Part shown: positions 41,701-42,208 of the stretch, piece by piece | How the letters are laid out: each line of letters begins with the position of its first letter | Numbering within the stretch: the first letter of the stretch is position 1 | DNA from: Lojkania enalia | Taxonomy: Eukaryota; Ascomycota; Dothideomycetes; Pleosporales | NCBI GenBank assembly: GCA_010094045.1 | Contig: ML986647.1 | Coordinates: forward strand, 202,745 to 244,952 | Direction of reading: 5' to 3' | Length of the DNA stretch: 42,208 nucleotides | Position numbers and translations under genes: made by a program | Notes under the pieces: generated by a model | What the model was told of the DNA's origin: nothing | What the model saw: only the letters and a program-made list of their open reading frames with translations | The model's database searches: none

Positions 41701-42208
41701 ACGCCTAAGATTAAAAGCCTTATAGATAGTAGCAAACCTATATTTAAATAATAGTAAGCTTTAATCCTAGACTAACTTAAGATTAATATAGATTACTATC
41801 TAATAGAGTATATACGTATAATATTAGTATAGGGATATACCTCTAGTACTGTGAAAGGGTATCTAGAGCTAAAATACCTAGCTAAATTAGACTAGTATCG
41901 GTTTAAGAATGCTAAAGAAATAATTTTACTTCTATAATCGTATTTTATTATAGGTAATAAAGAGATAGAGGTGTAATAGGCATTTTAGGTCCTAAGAATA
42001 AATAAGAGAGAAACGTTCCCAACTTTTAAAGCTCGCTTTATTAGTATAGCTATTAGGGGATCCGTATCCTAATTTAAATAGTTCTTCTACTTATAAGATA
42101 AGATTCTCTCTAGTCTAAGGATACTAAACCTTAACTTTAAGCTTATATAGAAAGGCTTTTTTAACGCTATAGTCGCCTACTTAACAGCCTATAATATAGA
42201 AAGGAGAA
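41701..42208 (+). mobile_element. Gypsy-type Gag relic with nonsense mutations, cut by window end
   Basis: A single reading frame is followed to the window end with no frameshift but about 14 TAA/TAG codons. The readable parts (SLIDSSKPIFK, GYTSSTVKGYLE, ETFPTFKARFISIAIRGSVS, FFYL*DKILSSLRILNLNFK, NAIVAYLTAYNIE) match the layout of Gag in fungal Gypsy elements, with stops where Trp or Gln would be expected. Loss by point mutation alone is the RIP pattern. Confidence 0.7.

Overview
The window looks like nuclear DNA of a filamentous ascomycete (Pezizomycotina). Genes are intron-bearing, with GT-AG introns of roughly 40-105 bp. Several products belong to fungal families: a Zn2Cys6 regulator, a CYP504-like P450, a berberine-bridge-type flavoenzyme and a decayed patatin/NACHT receptor. 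Both flanks are AT-rich repeats mutated by C-to-T / G-to-A transitions, the mark of repeat-induced point mutation (RIP). I see no tRNA, rRNA or CRISPR signal. Exon structures were rebuilt by hand from splice sites and reading frame, and the summed exon lengths are divisible by three in every spliced model given.

Layout. 1-0.74 kb: end of a RIP-damaged Fot1/pogo-type DNA transposon. 2.5-4.1 kb: dicarboxylate/amino-acid:cation symporter (-). 5.8-7.8 kb: six-exon Zn2Cys6 transcription factor (-). 8.6-9.6 kb: solo LTR and a wrecked ABCA-type ABC transporter domain. 9.9-10.7 kb: hot-dog thioesterase-like protein (-). 12.1-13.6 kb: FAD-linked oxidoreductase with both covalent-flavin residues (-). 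14.6-14.8 kb: second solo LTR. 15.8-19.5 kb: a small Q/P- and Cys-rich protein, a tandem ABM-domain protein and a cytochrome P450 (all +). 19.9-21.3 kb: GNAT pseudogene beside an intact GNAT gene.

21.8-30.0 kb is a compact block of conserved housekeeping genes: QNG1 (queuosine salvage), UBA2 (SUMO E1 subunit), a FabG/OAR1-like reductase, ELC1 (elongin C), a DUF3605 protein and a TMEM256/DUF423 membrane protein. QNG1/UBA2 and the reductase/ELC1 are divergent pairs.

30-42 kb is accessory and repeat-rich: a possible secreted Cys-rich protein, a decayed patatin-NACHT NLR-like gene, a Ty1/copia element with 125-bp LTRs, a third solo LTR and a RIP-destroyed Gypsy Gag. The copia element carries an internal reverse-transcriptase/RNase H deletion, and its two LTRs differ strongly in RIP load. 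The three solo LTRs belong to one family and each has a perfect 5-bp target-site duplication. The P450, ABM protein, flavin oxidase, thioesterase and regulator are spread over 13 kb with no backbone synthase, so a shared pathway is not shown.
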